64,000 bases of DNA from Whitmania pigra (Eukaryota > Annelida > Clitellata > Hirudinida > Haemopidae), in the NCBI GenBank assembly GCA_021613335.1, contig JAJTWR010000061.1, positions 113,505-177,504 on the forward strand, written 5' to 3'. Numbering within the stretch: the stretch's first letter is position 1; each line of letters starts with the position of its first letter. Under the pieces are notes generated by a model. That model made no database searches and was not told the DNA's origin. It saw only the letters and a list, made by a program, of their open reading frames with translations. Position numbers and translations under genes: made by a program. This document shows, in pieces, positions 38,182-48,282 of the stretch.

Positions 38182-39604
38182 TCACCGCACGAGGAAGTTA
38201 TTGAACTGCCAGGGATCTTCACGATCCAGCCAGGGTTCGTAAAACATCCGGGTGCGGTCTTTGAGCGGCGTCCAATCGGTTGGCACGCTCACCACCGGCC
38301 CCAGATAAGGCTTGGCGATGTCCAAAATCTCCCGATAAGGCAGGGCTTCCGGCTCGCAATAACCCTTGTTGGGGTTCCGCACCGCCCAAACGCAGGCCGA
38401 GATGACCCCGGCGCACACTTGCACGGCGGTGGCGTTTTGACCGGGAACCGCCATGCGGGCTTCCTGGATCGACAATTGCGACCCATACCACAGGCCGTTA
38501 AGCCCGTGGCCGAGCAACAACACGCCCAACTCGTCAATCCCATCGACAATATCGTCTTGCATGATGCGCTGACGGGCCGGCGGGGTCCAGTTTTGCATGA
38601 TGACTTCCCGCAGGGAAACGATCGCCTCCGAGGTCGGGTGGTAGGCATAATGCACGGTTGGGCGATAAACCGGCCGGTCATTTTCATGGACGGTGAGATA
38701 ATGCGCCAGGGTGATGCTCTCGGAATGCGAAATGACAAAGCCGAAGATCGGCCCGCCCTTTGGAACCCAGGAACGAACTTGGGTGAGGCCGCCCGGCTTG
38801 TGCAGATAAATCGCTCCGCCTTGACCATAGGTGAAATGCTGTCCCAGCGGCGGCAACATCTTTTCATGGCTGCCCCAGCCAAGCTCGGCCGGATAATAAG
38901 CTTCGCCCCAATAGCCCAGCACCGACCAGGTATTGACGAACTCGTCGGGCTGTTTGGGGGTGGCGGAATATTGGGTATCGCGCTCGGCGATATGGATGAC
39001 CTTGGTCCCGGTTCGGCGGGCCAGAGCGGCCCATTCCGCCTGGTTCGCCGGTTCGGCAAACTCCAGCTTCATGCCCTTGGCGATATCGATCAAGGCCGCC
39101 TTGACGAAATGATTGACGATGCCGGGATTGGCCCCATGGGTAACCACGGCGGTTGGCCCGTCCTTGCGCCAGCGCCGGGCGACCTCGCGGGTCGCATCGT
39201 GGCTGTCGTAATGGGTGCGGCTCCAAGGTGGCGCATCTTGCGCTTGATATTTCTCCGCCCAAGGCTCCAGAGAGGTGTCGACATAGAGCGCCCCGTTACG
39301 CTGGCACCAATCCATGATCTGGATGGCATCGACCCCGGCCGTCAGGTTGATGGCAAGATCGCCCGCCGACAAAAAACGCGCCAATTCGCTCTCCAGATTT
39401 TCCGGTGTGAATTTGACGCGTGCATACCGCATGCCTTTGGGCGAAAAAGGCGCAAAAACGCCCGGTACGATCGTCCGCCTCGACGACAGTGACCCGATCG
39501 AGCGGCATATCGAAATGCCTTTCAATCACGGGTAAGACGCATTGGCCAACGCTACCATATCCCAGCATCACGATGCGGCCGCCGAACGGGACGCGTTTTA
39601 CCAT
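38182..39604 (-). CDS. hss: Homospermidine synthase, frameshifted
   Basis: Bacterial Hss joins two putrescines into homospermidine with NAD as cofactor; homospermidine replaces spermidine in many alphaproteobacteria. The N-terminal frame has the NAD fold VMLGYGSVGQCVLP. The long second frame has THGANPGIVNHFVKAAL, AERDTQYS and PGQNATAVQVCAG, all typical. The frames meet near 39440, where one base change is needed. Together they span about 473 residues, the usual size. The ATG at 39604 has a GAGGTGAT ribosome site. Substrate could come from speB at 4.6-5.6 kb. Confidence 0.88.
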
Positions 39605-39727
39605 GATCACCTCGACCTATAGCAGATTGAATTCGGTTTCAGATAATGCGGTTATTCCGCCGTACGGCAAGAGGAATGCGCCAGCGGATGACAAAAGCGG
39701 CGAAATTTCCAGCCAAATCGTTCCCAG

Positions 39728-41142
39728 TCAGTCGCAAACGTAAGGATTGCGGCCCTTGCGCAGCAGCAGCCGCAAGGGAATCCCGTCCAAAGCGAATGTC
39801 TCGCGCATCGAATTGATCAAATAACGCTGGTAACTGTCAGGTAAATCCATCGGCTTGGACAAGAACAAGGCAAAGGTCGGCGGTCGGGTTTTTACCTGCG
39901 TGCCGTAGCGAATTTTGATCCGCCGCCCCCGCACCAGGGGCGGGGGATGCCGATCGACCGCCCCCTGAAGCCAGCGATTGAAACTCGCCGTGGCAATCCG
40001 GCTGTTCCACAACAGATGCTGCTTGAATATCGTTGCCATCAGCAAATCGAGATTATACCCGACCCGACCCGAGATCGCCACCACCGGCGCTCCGCGCAAT
40101 TGCGGCAGCGAGGCCGTCAACCGGTCGCGGATCAGTTGCAAGGTGGCATCGCGATCGACCGCCGCATCCCATTTATTCACCCCGATCACCAGCCCGCGCC
40201 CTTCGCGCGCGACCAGTTCGGCGATAGTCAGATCCTGCTTATCCAGACCCAAGGTGGCATCGAGCAACAAGAGCGCCATTTCGGCAAAGCGGATCGAGCG
40301 CAAGGTTTCGGCAACCGACAATTTTTCCAGCTTCTCGTCAACCCGCGCCTTACGCCGCAATCCGGCGGTATCGACCAGCTTGACCGCCCGCCCGCCCCAC
40401 CAGCTTTGCACGGCGATCGCGTCGCGGGTGATACCGGCTTCCGGGCCGGTCAGCAGCCGTTCCTCACCCAAAAAGCGATTGATCAAGGTCGATTTGCCGG
40501 TATTGGGCCGGCCAACCACCGCCAGATGCAGCGGCCTTGCAAGATCGATCTCCACCGCGGCATCCGGGTCGAAGGCTTCCTGGAGTTCTTCTGTCGTCGG
40601 CGGCGTCTCGGCGGCGGCGGCGGCATAGGGGCGCAAGATGTCGTATAATTCGCCTAAACCTTCGCCATGTTCAGCCGACACCGGCACAGGTTCGCCGAGT
40701 CCGAGTTCAAAGGCTTCCATCAAGCCAGGCATCCCGGCCTTGCCCTCGCATTTGTTGGCCAGCACGATCACCGGCGCCGATGCGCGGCGCAAGCGATTGG
40801 CGAAATGCCGGTCGGTCGGCGTCACCCCGGCCCGGGCGTCGATGACGAACAACACAACCGACGCCTCGGCAACCGCTTTTTCAGTTTGGCGGCGCATACG
40901 CGCTTGCAAACTGTCGTCATCGACATCTTCCAGCCCGGCGGTATCGACAAGGCGGAAACAAAGATCGGCCAGGCGGCCGTCTCCTTCGCGCCGGTCGCGC
41001 GTGACCCCTGGCGTATCGTCGACCAGCGCGCGCTTGCGACCGATCAAGCGATTGAACAGCGTCGATTGCCAACATTGGGGCGACCGACGATCGCAACCGT
41101 GAAAGAAGAGGATGCCGGGCCATCGGCTTGGCGTTCGGTCAT
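39728..41142 (-). CDS. der: Ribosome-assembly GTPase Der (EngA), frameshifted
   Basis: Der has two tandem GTPase domains and a KH-like end, and is needed for 50S ribosome assembly. The second domain is complete (VVGRPNTGKSTLIN, VDTAGLRRKAR, VNKWD) and the KH region RIKIRYGTQVKTRPPTF follows. The first P-loop is broken near 41066: one A is missing from a three-base run, so the open frame seems to start late. The true start is the ATG at 41142, one base after the bamB stop. The gene is essential, so a read error is likely. Confidence 0.9.
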
Positions 41143-41143
41143 G

Positions 41144-42457
41144 TCATCGATAGGCGACGAGCTGCCCGTCATCGGTCAGGAAATATAAGGTCCGGTTGGC
41201 AACGATGGGCGGCAGCAGCGAGCGATCGGGTAACGCAATCTCACCCAACACCTCGCCGGTATAAGGCGAGATCGAGATGGCGCCGGCCTGGCTGCTGGTC
41301 AAGATCAACCGATCGCCGGCGAGAACCGGACCGGCCCATTGAATCGGGTCGCGCTTCTTGTCCGGCCGCTCGAACTGCGGTAATGGCGTCGCCCATTTCA
41401 CCTTGCCGTCGCGCCGCGACAAGCAATAAACCTCGCCGGTAACCGAAACCAGATAGACCCAATCGCCAGCAACCCAGGGCTGTTCACGCCCGGCGATGTC
41501 CCGATCCCATATCCGGTCGCCGCTGCGCAGATCCAAGGCGGCAAACCGGCCGGAATGGCTGATGGCCAGAACCATACCGCGATCGATCACCGGCAAACCG
41601 CGAATGTCGGCCAAAGCCGAGACAGCATCGGCGCGCCGTAAAGTCAACAAGGTATCGGTCCAGATCACCCGGCCGGTTTCCGCGCGCAGCGCAAACAGCT
41701 CGCCCGAGCTGAATGGCGCCAGCACCACCTCGCCCTCGGCTGCCGGACTAGCGCCGCCAAGAACGGTTGCGGTCTCGAAAATGCCGGAATGAGACCACAG
41801 TTTGCGACCGTCATCTTGCGCTAGAGCAAGCGTCTGATTGTCCATGGTGACAACGAACAGGCGCTCGCCAAGCGCCGTTGGCGCCGCCCGCATCGGCGCT
41901 TGCTGCGGCTGGCGCCATAATTCCACGCCGTCGGCGGCGTTAAGCGCCACCACCTGCGCCGCGCCGGTTGCCGCAAAGATCCGGCCATGGGCAAAAGCGA
42001 TGCCGCCGGAAACCACAGGGTCGCGCTCATCTGGCGGGATGACGTCGGTTTGCCAGATCTTGCGTCCGGTTTCGCTCTCCAGGGCCGAGACCACCCCGCC
42101 GGTATCCATGACGTATATTCGGTTTCCGGCAACCACCGGCATCGAGAGCAGCGCCCGGTCGGAGCTGGAACCGGCTCCGATCGAGACCCGCCAGATCTCA
42201 TGAAGTTGATCGGCCAGAGCCAGATGGTGCAACGCATGGTCGGGATAGCCGCCTGCCTGGGGCCATTCGGTAAAATTTTGCGGTCGAGGCAAACGCACCT
42301 CAACCAAGGCCAGTTGACTGTCCGGTTCGATCGCGCGCGTTTGTTGTAAAATCGAGATGCGCTCGCCTGACAGGGGTGGCGGTCCATTATCTTCAAACCA
42401 GCTGCAACCGCTCATCAACAATCCGTATGCAGCCGCCATGGCCAAAAGAGATCGCAT
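41144..42457 (-). CDS. bamB: Outer-membrane assembly lipoprotein BamB
   Basis: The 437-residue protein has a lipoprotein signal (lipobox LLMSGC, Cys18) and PQQ-like beta-propeller repeats (VVSALESETGRKIWQTD, VVALNAADGVELWRQ, ELFALRAETGRVIWTD). BamB assists BamA in inserting outer-membrane proteins. It lies between the yfgM-like gene and der, the usual neighbourhood of this gene. Confidence 0.9.
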   Translation of the reverse strand: MRSLLAMAAAYGLLMSGCSWFEDNGPPPLSGERISILQQTRAIEPDSQLALVEVRLPRPQNFTEWPQAGGYPDHALHHLALADQLHEIWRVSIGAGSSSDRALLSMPVVAGNRIYVMDTGGVVSALESETGRKIWQTDVIPPDERDPVVSGGIAFAHGRIFAATGAAQVVALNAADGVELWRQPQQAPMRAAPTALGERLFVVTMDNQTLALAQDDGRKLWSHSGIFETATVLGGASPAAEGEVVLAPFSSGELFALRAETGRVIWTDTLLTLRRADAVSALADIRGLPVIDRGMVLAISHSGRFAALDLRSGDRIWDRDIAGREQPWVAGDWVYLVSVTGEVYCLSRRDGKVKWATPLPQFERPDKKRDPIQWAGPVLAGDRLILTSSQAGAISISPYTGEVLGEIALPDRSLLPPIVANRTLYFLTDDGQLVAYR

Positions 42458-42462
42458 GATCG

Positions 42463-43107
42463 TTACATCCCCAACGCCGCCAGCAATTCGCTGGCGCGCG
42501 CGCGCACCCCCTTCGGGGTTGCGGCATCGTCGGCCAATTCAGTGAAAATCTTGCGGGCATCTTCCCGGTCGCCAGCCTTGATCGCAGCTAATCCGATCAG
42601 CTCGCGCGCGGCAAACCGCCAAGGACCGCTGCCAGTCGATAAATTTTGCACCCGGTCAACGAAACGCGCGCGCGGCTCGCGGTCAACTTGAAGATAGGCT
42701 GCCTGCAACAAGGCAAAATCCCGAAATTCCGCCGCCACCTCCCGATCGGCGGCAATGGCGTCGTAAGTAGCCAGAGCCTTGTCGATTTCGCCGGCTTCGC
42801 GTTCGATCGTCGCTTGCGCCAAACGTGCGAGCAGCGGATAACCGCCCGCCCCATCTTGGCCAAGCAGGGTTAACTCAGCCCCGGCGCTGCTGCGTTCGCC
42901 GGCTTGCGCCAAAGCCAGGGCCTGGGCAAAACGCTGGCTGGAATCGTCGAGCCGCTGATTCCGATGGTCGCGCCACAACGCATAGCCCGCCGTTCCCAGC
43001 ACGACGCTCGCCGCCAGGATGAACGCATAAAGCCCGTAGCGCTGCCAAAGCCTGCGCCAACGCTCGGCACGCAGATCCTGATCGACCTCATGAAAAATGT
43101 CGGCCAA
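42463..43107 (-). CDS. yfgM: YfgM-like periplasmic TPR protein
   Basis: About 214 residues with a cytoplasmic start, one membrane anchor (LYAFILAASVVLGTAGYAL) and TPR-like helices (LLARLAQATIEREAGEIDKALATYDAI). YfgM-type proteins connect the Sec translocon with periplasmic chaperones. The TTG start at 43107 is chosen for the GGAG eight bases before it and the conserved ADIFHEVD opening. bamB follows five bp after its stop. Confidence 0.8.
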   Translation of the reverse strand: MADIFHEVDQDLRAERWRRLWQRYGLYAFILAASVVLGTAGYALWRDHRNQRLDDSSQRFAQALALAQAGERSSAGAELTLLGQDGAGGYPLLARLAQATIEREAGEIDKALATYDAIAADREVAAEFRDFALLQAAYLQVDREPRARFVDRVQNLSTGSGPWRFAARELIGLAAIKAGDREDARKIFTELADDAATPKGVRARASELLAALGM

Positions 43108-43189
43108 GGAACAACTCCGCCTTATTCGAAAAAGCCGGGCACAGTACCGCGCCACAACTCGAAACGCAAATGGCATTGCCAGGCCCGCG

Positions 43190-43795
43190 TCACCGCCGCC
43201 CCTCCCGCTTGCGCTTCAAGAGCACATAAAGCGCGCCATCGCCGCCATGTTCGGGTTGAGCGTGGGATATGGCTAGAATCTTGTCCTGAACCGGCGCTTC
43301 ATTCAGCCAACGCGGAACCGACTGACGCAATATCCCCGCAGGCGAACCGGCGCCGTTGCGCCATCCCTTACCGGTGATGACCAGAACGCAGCGCAAGCCT
43401 GCCTCATAGCCAGCGGCGATGAAGCCCGACAGCGCGTCATGCGCGCGCTGTTGGGTCATGCCGTGCAGATCCAGCCGGTCTTCGATCGGCATCCGACCCC
43501 GGCGCAAACGTTCAGCGCTGGCGCGATCCAAATCGACCGGCATATCAGGGCGCAAATTGCGCGCTTTCGGCTTAGACGCTGAAATCGTTGCGATCGCGGG
43601 CGTCTTTACCGGTTGGCTGACCGGTAGCGCTTCGAGCGGTTCGAGCGGTTCGAGCGGTTCGAGCGGTTCGAGCGGTTCGTCCAGCGCCGTTCCAGCCTTG
43701 TGCAAGGGAACGGCATCACGCATGGCATAACGCCATAAACGGCGTTCTGCATCGCTGACGACGCCCAGACCGCGGCGCGAGGGCCGCTCGGTCAT
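43190..43795 (-). CDS. Smr-domain endonuclease-like protein
   Basis: The last 90 of 201 residues form a Smr domain with the conserved LDLHG and TGKGWRNG (human and MutS2-type relatives nick DNA or cleave RNA). A Pro-rich linker contains a Leu-Glu-Pro repeat. The N-terminus is charged and specific to alphaproteobacterial members. No partner gene is obvious. Confidence 0.8.
   Translation of the reverse strand: MTERPSRRGLGVVSDAERRLWRYAMRDAVPLHKAGTALDEPLEPLEPLEPLEPLEALPVSQPVKTPAIATISASKPKARNLRPDMPVDLDRASAERLRRGRMPIEDRLDLHGMTQQRAHDALSGFIAAGYEAGLRCVLVITGKGWRNGAGSPAGILRQSVPRWLNEAPVQDKILAISHAQPEHGGDGALYVLLKRKREGRR
43636..43680. repeat. 9-bp tandem repeat in the Smr gene
   Basis: cgagcggtt is repeated five times without error, encoding Leu-Glu-Pro (minus strand) in the linker before the Smr domain. 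It keeps the frame whatever the copy number, so length variation would be tolerated. Confidence 0.85.
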
Positions 43796-43891
43796 CGCTT
43801 CGATCCGCTCAGCAAAACATGCCGCCAGGGGGAGTGAATTTGGTTACGGGCATCGAGAGGCATTCATCCAGAGGTAAAGCAGCCCGTCCGG

Positions 43892-44680
43892 TTAATCCGT
43901 CAAACGCCAATCGCGTATCTTGCCCACCGTATCGGCGAGCAATTTCAGATCCTGCGGACGCGACAAGCGGTGGTCGCCCTCCTTGATCAAGGTAACGTGA
44001 ACATCCGGGCTGGTCAGCTTTTCCGCGAAGACCAGGCTCAGCCGGTAGGGTACATCCGGGTCGCGCAGGCCATGCAGCAGGCGGACCGGTCCGGTGAAGG
44101 GGATTGGTTGGCGCAACACCAGATGCTCCCGGGCTTCCTGGATCAGGCGGCCAGTGATCGGGGTTGGGTCGCCATAGATCGAGGGCAGATGGATCGTTCC
44201 GTCTTTTTCCAACTGACGGCGCTGAGCCTTGGACAGGGATGGCCAGAGGAGATCTTCGGTAAAATCGGGCGCTGCGGCGACGCCCACCATCCCGGCCACT
44301 TTTTCCGGCCGGGCCAGGGCGGCGGCGATCATCAGCCAGGCGCCCATGCTCGATCCGACCAGAATCTGCGGACGATCGGTCAGCGCATCGAGCACAGCCA
44401 AGGTATCCTGCACCCAGCGACCGATGGTGCCGTCGGTGAAAGCGCCGCTCGACCGGCCATGACCAAAGGGGTCGAAGCGCAAAAAAGCAATGCCGCGCGC
44501 CCCGCACCATTCATCCAGGTGAATCGCCTTGCTGCCATTCATATCCGAGCGGAACCCGCCGATGAACGTTACCCCCGGCCCTCGATCGCTCAAGCCCGCC
44601 GCTCGCAGCCGGTAAGCTATGCGTGCGCCATCTGTGCGCAACAGTTCCGCAACCGGCGGATATCGGGTATCAGAATGCAC
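43892..44680 (-). CDS. Alpha/beta hydrolase
   Basis: The 262-residue protein has the nucleophile elbow VGSSMGAW (Ser at about residue 110), the oxyanion segment FIGGFRSD and the late His in KEGDHRLSR. It resembles ABHD10-like thioesterases and esterases. Substrate unknown. It is divergent from a glycosyltransferase gene with about 50 bp between them. Confidence 0.75.
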   Translation of the reverse strand: MHSDTRYPPVAELLRTDGARIAYRLRAAGLSDRGPGVTFIGGFRSDMNGSKAIHLDEWCGARGIAFLRFDPFGHGRSSGAFTDGTIGRWVQDTLAVLDALTDRPQILVGSSMGAWLMIAAALARPEKVAGMVGVAAAPDFTEDLLWPSLSKAQRRQLEKDGTIHLPSIYGDPTPITGRLIQEAREHLVLRQPIPFTGPVRLLHGLRDPDVPYRLSLVFAEKLTSPDVHVTLIKEGDHRLSRPQDLKLLADTVGKIRDWRLTD

Positions 44681-44730
44681 GCTTTCGCTCCCGCCCCCAA
44701 GGGGCTGTCATTATAAAGAAACCCAAGCCC

Positions 44731-45888
44731 ATGACCGCGCCAGTCCTCCGCCCTCCGAAGATTTTGCAGGTCCTGCCCCAGCTTGCCACAGGCGGGGTCG
44801 AACGCGGCACGATCGATGTCGGCGCCGCTTTGGTCGAAGCTGGTTGCCTCGCTCTCGTCGCTTCCAGCGGCGGGTCGATGGTGCGCGAACTGGAGCGCGC
44901 GGGCGGACGGCATATCACACTCCCGCTGGCCACGAAAAGCCCCTGGTCGATCTGGCGCAATGCCGACCGTCTGGTCGAGCTCATTCAACGCGAACAGGTC
45001 GATATCGTCCATGCCCGCAGCCGCGCTCCGGCCTGGTCAGCCTGGCTTGCCGCGAAACGAACCGGGCGCCCTTCGTTACCACCTTCCACGGCGTCTATAA
45101 TTTCACAAAACCGGCTCAAGCACCGATACAACTCGATCATGGCGCGCGGCGAGCCGGTGATCGCTATTTCCCAATTCATCGCGCGCCATATCGTCGAACA
45201 TTATCACGTTCCCGCCGAACGGGTGCGGATCATCGCGCGCGGGGTGAATCTTTTGAGCTTTCATCCAGCCCAGATCGCGCCGCAACGCATGGTCACCCTG
45301 GCGCAGGCGTGGCGTTTGACCGATGGCTTGCCGGTTATCATGCTGCCCGGTCGCCTGACGCGCTGGAAAGGCCATAGCGTGCTGTTGCATGCCTTGCGGC
45401 GGCTTGGGCGGCGCGACATACAATGCCTGTTCGTGGGCAGCGATCGCCGGCATGGCGGTTATCGCCAGGAACTGGAGCGGCTGGTACGCGATCTGGATCT
45501 TGGCGCGGTGGTGCGCTTTACCGGCGAGTGCCATGACATGCCAGCGGCCTATATGCTTGCCGATATCGTCGTTTCCGCCTCGACCGATCCCGAGGCCTTT
45601 GGCCGGGTAGCCGCCGAAGCTGGCGCCATGGGCCGGGTGGTGATCGCCACTGACCATGGCGGCGCGCGCGAAACCGTGTTGGCCGGCCGCACCGGCTGGC
45701 TGACGCCGCCTGGCGATGTCAACGCCCTAGCCTCGGCCCTGGCTCAGGCTCTGGTCTTGACGCTGGAGGAGCGCCAAACCCTGGGCAGCGCCGCGCAAGA
45801 CCATGTTTGCCGCCATTTTTCCCGCACCGGCATGTGCCAGGCGACTTTGGCGGTCTATGACGAAGTGTTGGCGCGGATGCACCCATGA
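44731..45888 (+). CDS. Family 4 glycosyltransferase with compensating frameshifts
   Basis: About 385 residues of a GT-B retaining enzyme: LPQLATGGVERGTID (donor loop), IIARGVNLLSFHP, LPGRLTRWKGH and DPEAFGRVAAEAGAMG (EX7E-like). Between about 45078 and 45110 the reading slips out of and back into phase, so residues 116-127 or so (SLPPSTASIIS) are a local scramble. A family-like TTFHGVYN stretch appears in the alternative frame. The ATG at 44731 is preferred to the longer frame. The stop overlaps the next gene (ATGA). Confidence 0.8.
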   Translation: MTAPVLRPPKILQVLPQLATGGVERGTIDVGAALVEAGCLALVASSGGSMVRELERAGGRHITLPLATKSPWSIWRNADRLVELIQREQVDIVHARSRAPAWSAWLAAKRTGRPSLPPSTASIISQNRLKHRYNSIMARGEPVIAISQFIARHIVEHYHVPAERVRIIARGVNLLSFHPAQIAPQRMVTLAQAWRLTDGLPVIMLPGRLTRWKGHSVLLHALRRLGRRDIQCLFVGSDRRHGGYRQELERLVRDLDLGAVVRFTGECHDMPAAYMLADIVVSASTDPEAFGRVAAEAGAMGRVVIATDHGGARETVLAGRTGWLTPPGDVNALASALAQALVLTLEERQTLGSAAQDHVCRHFSRTGMCQATLAVYDEVLARMHP

Positions 45889-46843
45889 GCGATGCGATTC
45901 TGGTCATCAAACTGGGGGCGCTTGGCGATATCGTCCTCGCCACCGGCGCTTTCGCCGCCATCCGCCGCCATCATGCCGGCGCGCGCATCACCCTGCTGAC
46001 CACCGCCGCTTTTGCCGGCTGGCTTGGCGCCAGCCCATGGTTCGACGATGTCTGGGTCGACAGCCGGCCAGCCTGGTGGCAGGCGACGGCATGGCTTGGC
46101 TTGCGTCGACGTTTGCAAGCGGCGGGTTTTTCGCGCGTGTACGATCTGCAAACCTCCAGCCGGACCGCGCGCTATTTTCAGTTGCTGGGGCCGGGCCGCC
46201 GACCGGAATGGTCGGGTGTCGCTCCTGGCTGTTCGCATCCTGATGACGCGCCGGATCGAAACAGTCTGCACACGCTCGATCGCCAACGCGGTCAATTGGC
46301 GGCGGCTGGCATTTTTGCCGTGCCGCCGCCGGATCTTGCCTGGTGCGATGCCGATCTGTCGGGCTTCGGCCTGCCGGACGGTCTGGCGCTGTTGGCGCCG
46401 GGCGGTTCGCCGCACCGGTTGGCAAAGCGCTGGCCGGCGTCACATTTCGTTGCCCTGGCCAGACAGGCGGTTGCAGCTGGTCTGACGCCGGTTCTTTTGG
46501 GGGGGCTTTGGAACGCGACCTGACCGCTGGCATTGCCGATGCCGTGCCGGGGGCGCGGTCGCTGGCTGGAGCAACGGGTTTCGGTCACTTGGCGGCTTTG
46601 GGTCGGCGCGCTTGGGTGGCGATTGGCAACGATACCGGGCCGATGCATATTCTAGCGGCTGCCGGTTGCCGGTCGGTGATCCTGTTTGGACCGGACTCCA
46701 ACCCGGATTTGTGCGCGCCGCGGGCCGCGGGCGTCACCGTCATACGGGCCGATTGCTTGGCCGATCTGGCGGTGGACGCGGTCGCCGCCCAGGCATTCGG
46801 CTTGACGGCGGCTCATGGCGATGACGCTGCCGCTATGGTTTGA
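45885..46843 (+). CDS. Family 9 glycosyltransferase (heptosyltransferase-like), frameshifted
   Basis: The first frame has VIKLGALGDIVLATGAF and LLAPGGSPHRLAKRWP. The second has the C-terminal GTB domain with AIGNDTGPMHILAAAG and LFGPDSNP, both GT9 signatures. These enzymes add heptose or related sugars to lipopolysaccharide core. The frames change at a seven-base G run (46499-46505). Combined length about 319 residues is normal. It follows a glycosyltransferase in an ATGA overlap, so the two probably build the same glycan. Confidence 0.82.
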
Positions 46844-46921
46844 TTCGGTTTGTCCCGAGCGTCCCGGGGGGATCGTTCAGAGTTCGGCCAGGGAAGAGAA
46901 AGCTGGTTTTCTTCCCTGTCC

Positions 46922-46957
46922 GGTATCCGGGCCGGTATCCGGGCCGGTATCCGGGCC
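46922..46957. repeat. 12-bp tandem repeat
   Basis: ggtatccgggcc occurs three times without error just before the metY stop codon. Being self-complementary in part (ggcccggatacc), it may fold as a hairpin at the convergent ends of the glycosyltransferase and metY genes. Confidence 0.8.
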
Positions 46958-46963
46958 GGAGCC

Positions 46964-48256
46964 TTATTTTGCCCCGAGAGCCCGGTCGAGGTCGGCGATG
47001 ATGTCATCGACGCTTTCCAGACCGATCGACAAGCGGATGACATCGGGTCCGGCTCCGGCAGCGCATCGGGCGTCGTCAGACAACTGCCGGTGGGTGGTCG
47101 AGGCAGGGTGAATGATCAAGCTGCGAACGTCGCCAAGATTGGCCAGATGCGAGAAAAGCTTGACGGTTTCCACCAGCTTGATACCGGCGTCGTAACCGCC
47201 TTTGACGCCGAAGGTGAAGACCGAACCAGCGCCGCGCGGCAGATATTTCTGCGTCCGCTGGTAATAGGGGCTGCTGCTCAAGCCGGCATAGGACACCCAG
47301 CTCACCGCCGGATGGCCCTCCAGGAATCGCGCAACCGCCAGGGCGTTCTGACAATGCCGCTCCATGCGCAAGGCCAAGGTTTCGACGCCGGTCAAGGTAA
47401 GAAAGGCATTCATCGGGGCCATGGTCGCCCCCAAATCGCGCAGACCGACCGCATGGCCATGGACGGTAAAGGCCATGTCGCCGAAATTTTCATGGAAATT
47501 CAGCCCGTGATAGGCTGGTTCCGGTTGTGACAGGCTGGGAAAGCGATCCGACGCCGACCAATTGAATTTGCCGGATTCGATCACCGCGCCGCCCATCGCC
47601 GTGCCGTGCCCGGACAGGAATTTCGTGGTCGAATGGGTGATCAGATCGGCTCCCCAGGCAAAGGGCTGGCACAAAAAGGGCGTTGCCATGGTGTTGTCGA
47701 CGATCAGCGGAATCCCAGCCTCGTGGGCGATGGCTGCCGTCGTTTCGAGATCGGTGACAACGCCGCCCGGGTTGGCCAGGCTTTCAACGAAGAGCGCTTT
47801 GGTTCTGGGTTGGCTGACGGCCTGGCGCAAGGCGTTCAGATCGTCGGTGTCGACAAAGCTAGCCTGCCAGCCGAAACGGGCGAAGGTGCGGCCAAACTGG
47901 GTAAGCGAGCCGCCATATAGGCGGGTGGCGGCAACGAAACGGTCGCCCGCCTGCATCAGCGGGAACAAAGCCATCAGTTGAGCGGCATGGCCCGAGGCGG
48001 CGCAGGTAGCCCCCCTGCCGCCTTCCAGACTGGCCAGGCGTTCTTCCAGCGCCGACACTGTGGGGTTGGTCAAGCGCGAGTAAATATACCCGAAGCTCTG
48101 CAGATTGAACAATGAAGCCGCATGGTCGGCATCGTTGAAGACATAAGCGGTGGTTTGATAAATCGGCGTTATCCGCGCGCCGGTGGCGGGGTCGGGAGTG
48201 CCGCCGGCATGAATGGCGCGAGTTTCAAAACCGGGAGTAGCGGGATTTCCGGTCAC
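46964..48256 (-). CDS. metY: O-acetylhomoserine aminocarboxypropyltransferase (sulfhydrylase)
   Basis: The 430-residue PLP enzyme combines O-acetylhomoserine and sulfide to homocysteine. THSTTKFLSGHG carries the PLP lysine, TRAIHAGGTPDPATGAR and PIYQTTAYVF open it, and it is longer than metZ, as expected for MetY. It follows a CoA-binding protein and an enoyl-CoA hydratase gene on the same strand (26 bp upstream gap). Confidence 0.92.
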   Translation of the reverse strand: MTGNPATPGFETRAIHAGGTPDPATGARITPIYQTTAYVFNDADHAASLFNLQSFGYIYSRLTNPTVSALEERLASLEGGRGATCAASGHAAQLMALFPLMQAGDRFVAATRLYGGSLTQFGRTFARFGWQASFVDTDDLNALRQAVSQPRTKALFVESLANPGGVVTDLETTAAIAHEAGIPLIVDNTMATPFLCQPFAWGADLITHSTTKFLSGHGTAMGGAVIESGKFNWSASDRFPSLSQPEPAYHGLNFHENFGDMAFTVHGHAVGLRDLGATMAPMNAFLTLTGVETLALRMERHCQNALAVARFLEGHPAVSWVSYAGLSSSPYYQRTQKYLPRGAGSVFTFGVKGGYDAGIKLVETVKLFSHLANLGDVRSLIIHPASTTHRQLSDDARCAAGAGPDVIRLSIGLESVDDIIADLDRALGAK

Positions 48257-48282
48257 GGGAGTCTCCTTTGCGTCGATAAGAA

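Noticed and set aside
42357..42545. Small plus-strand ORF between bamB and the yfgM-like gene
   Set aside because: Antisense to both genes, with no motif or ribosome site.
46922..46957. 12-bp repeat as the start of a CRISPR or integron site
   Set aside because: Units are contiguous without spacers and there is no integrase or cas gene nearby.
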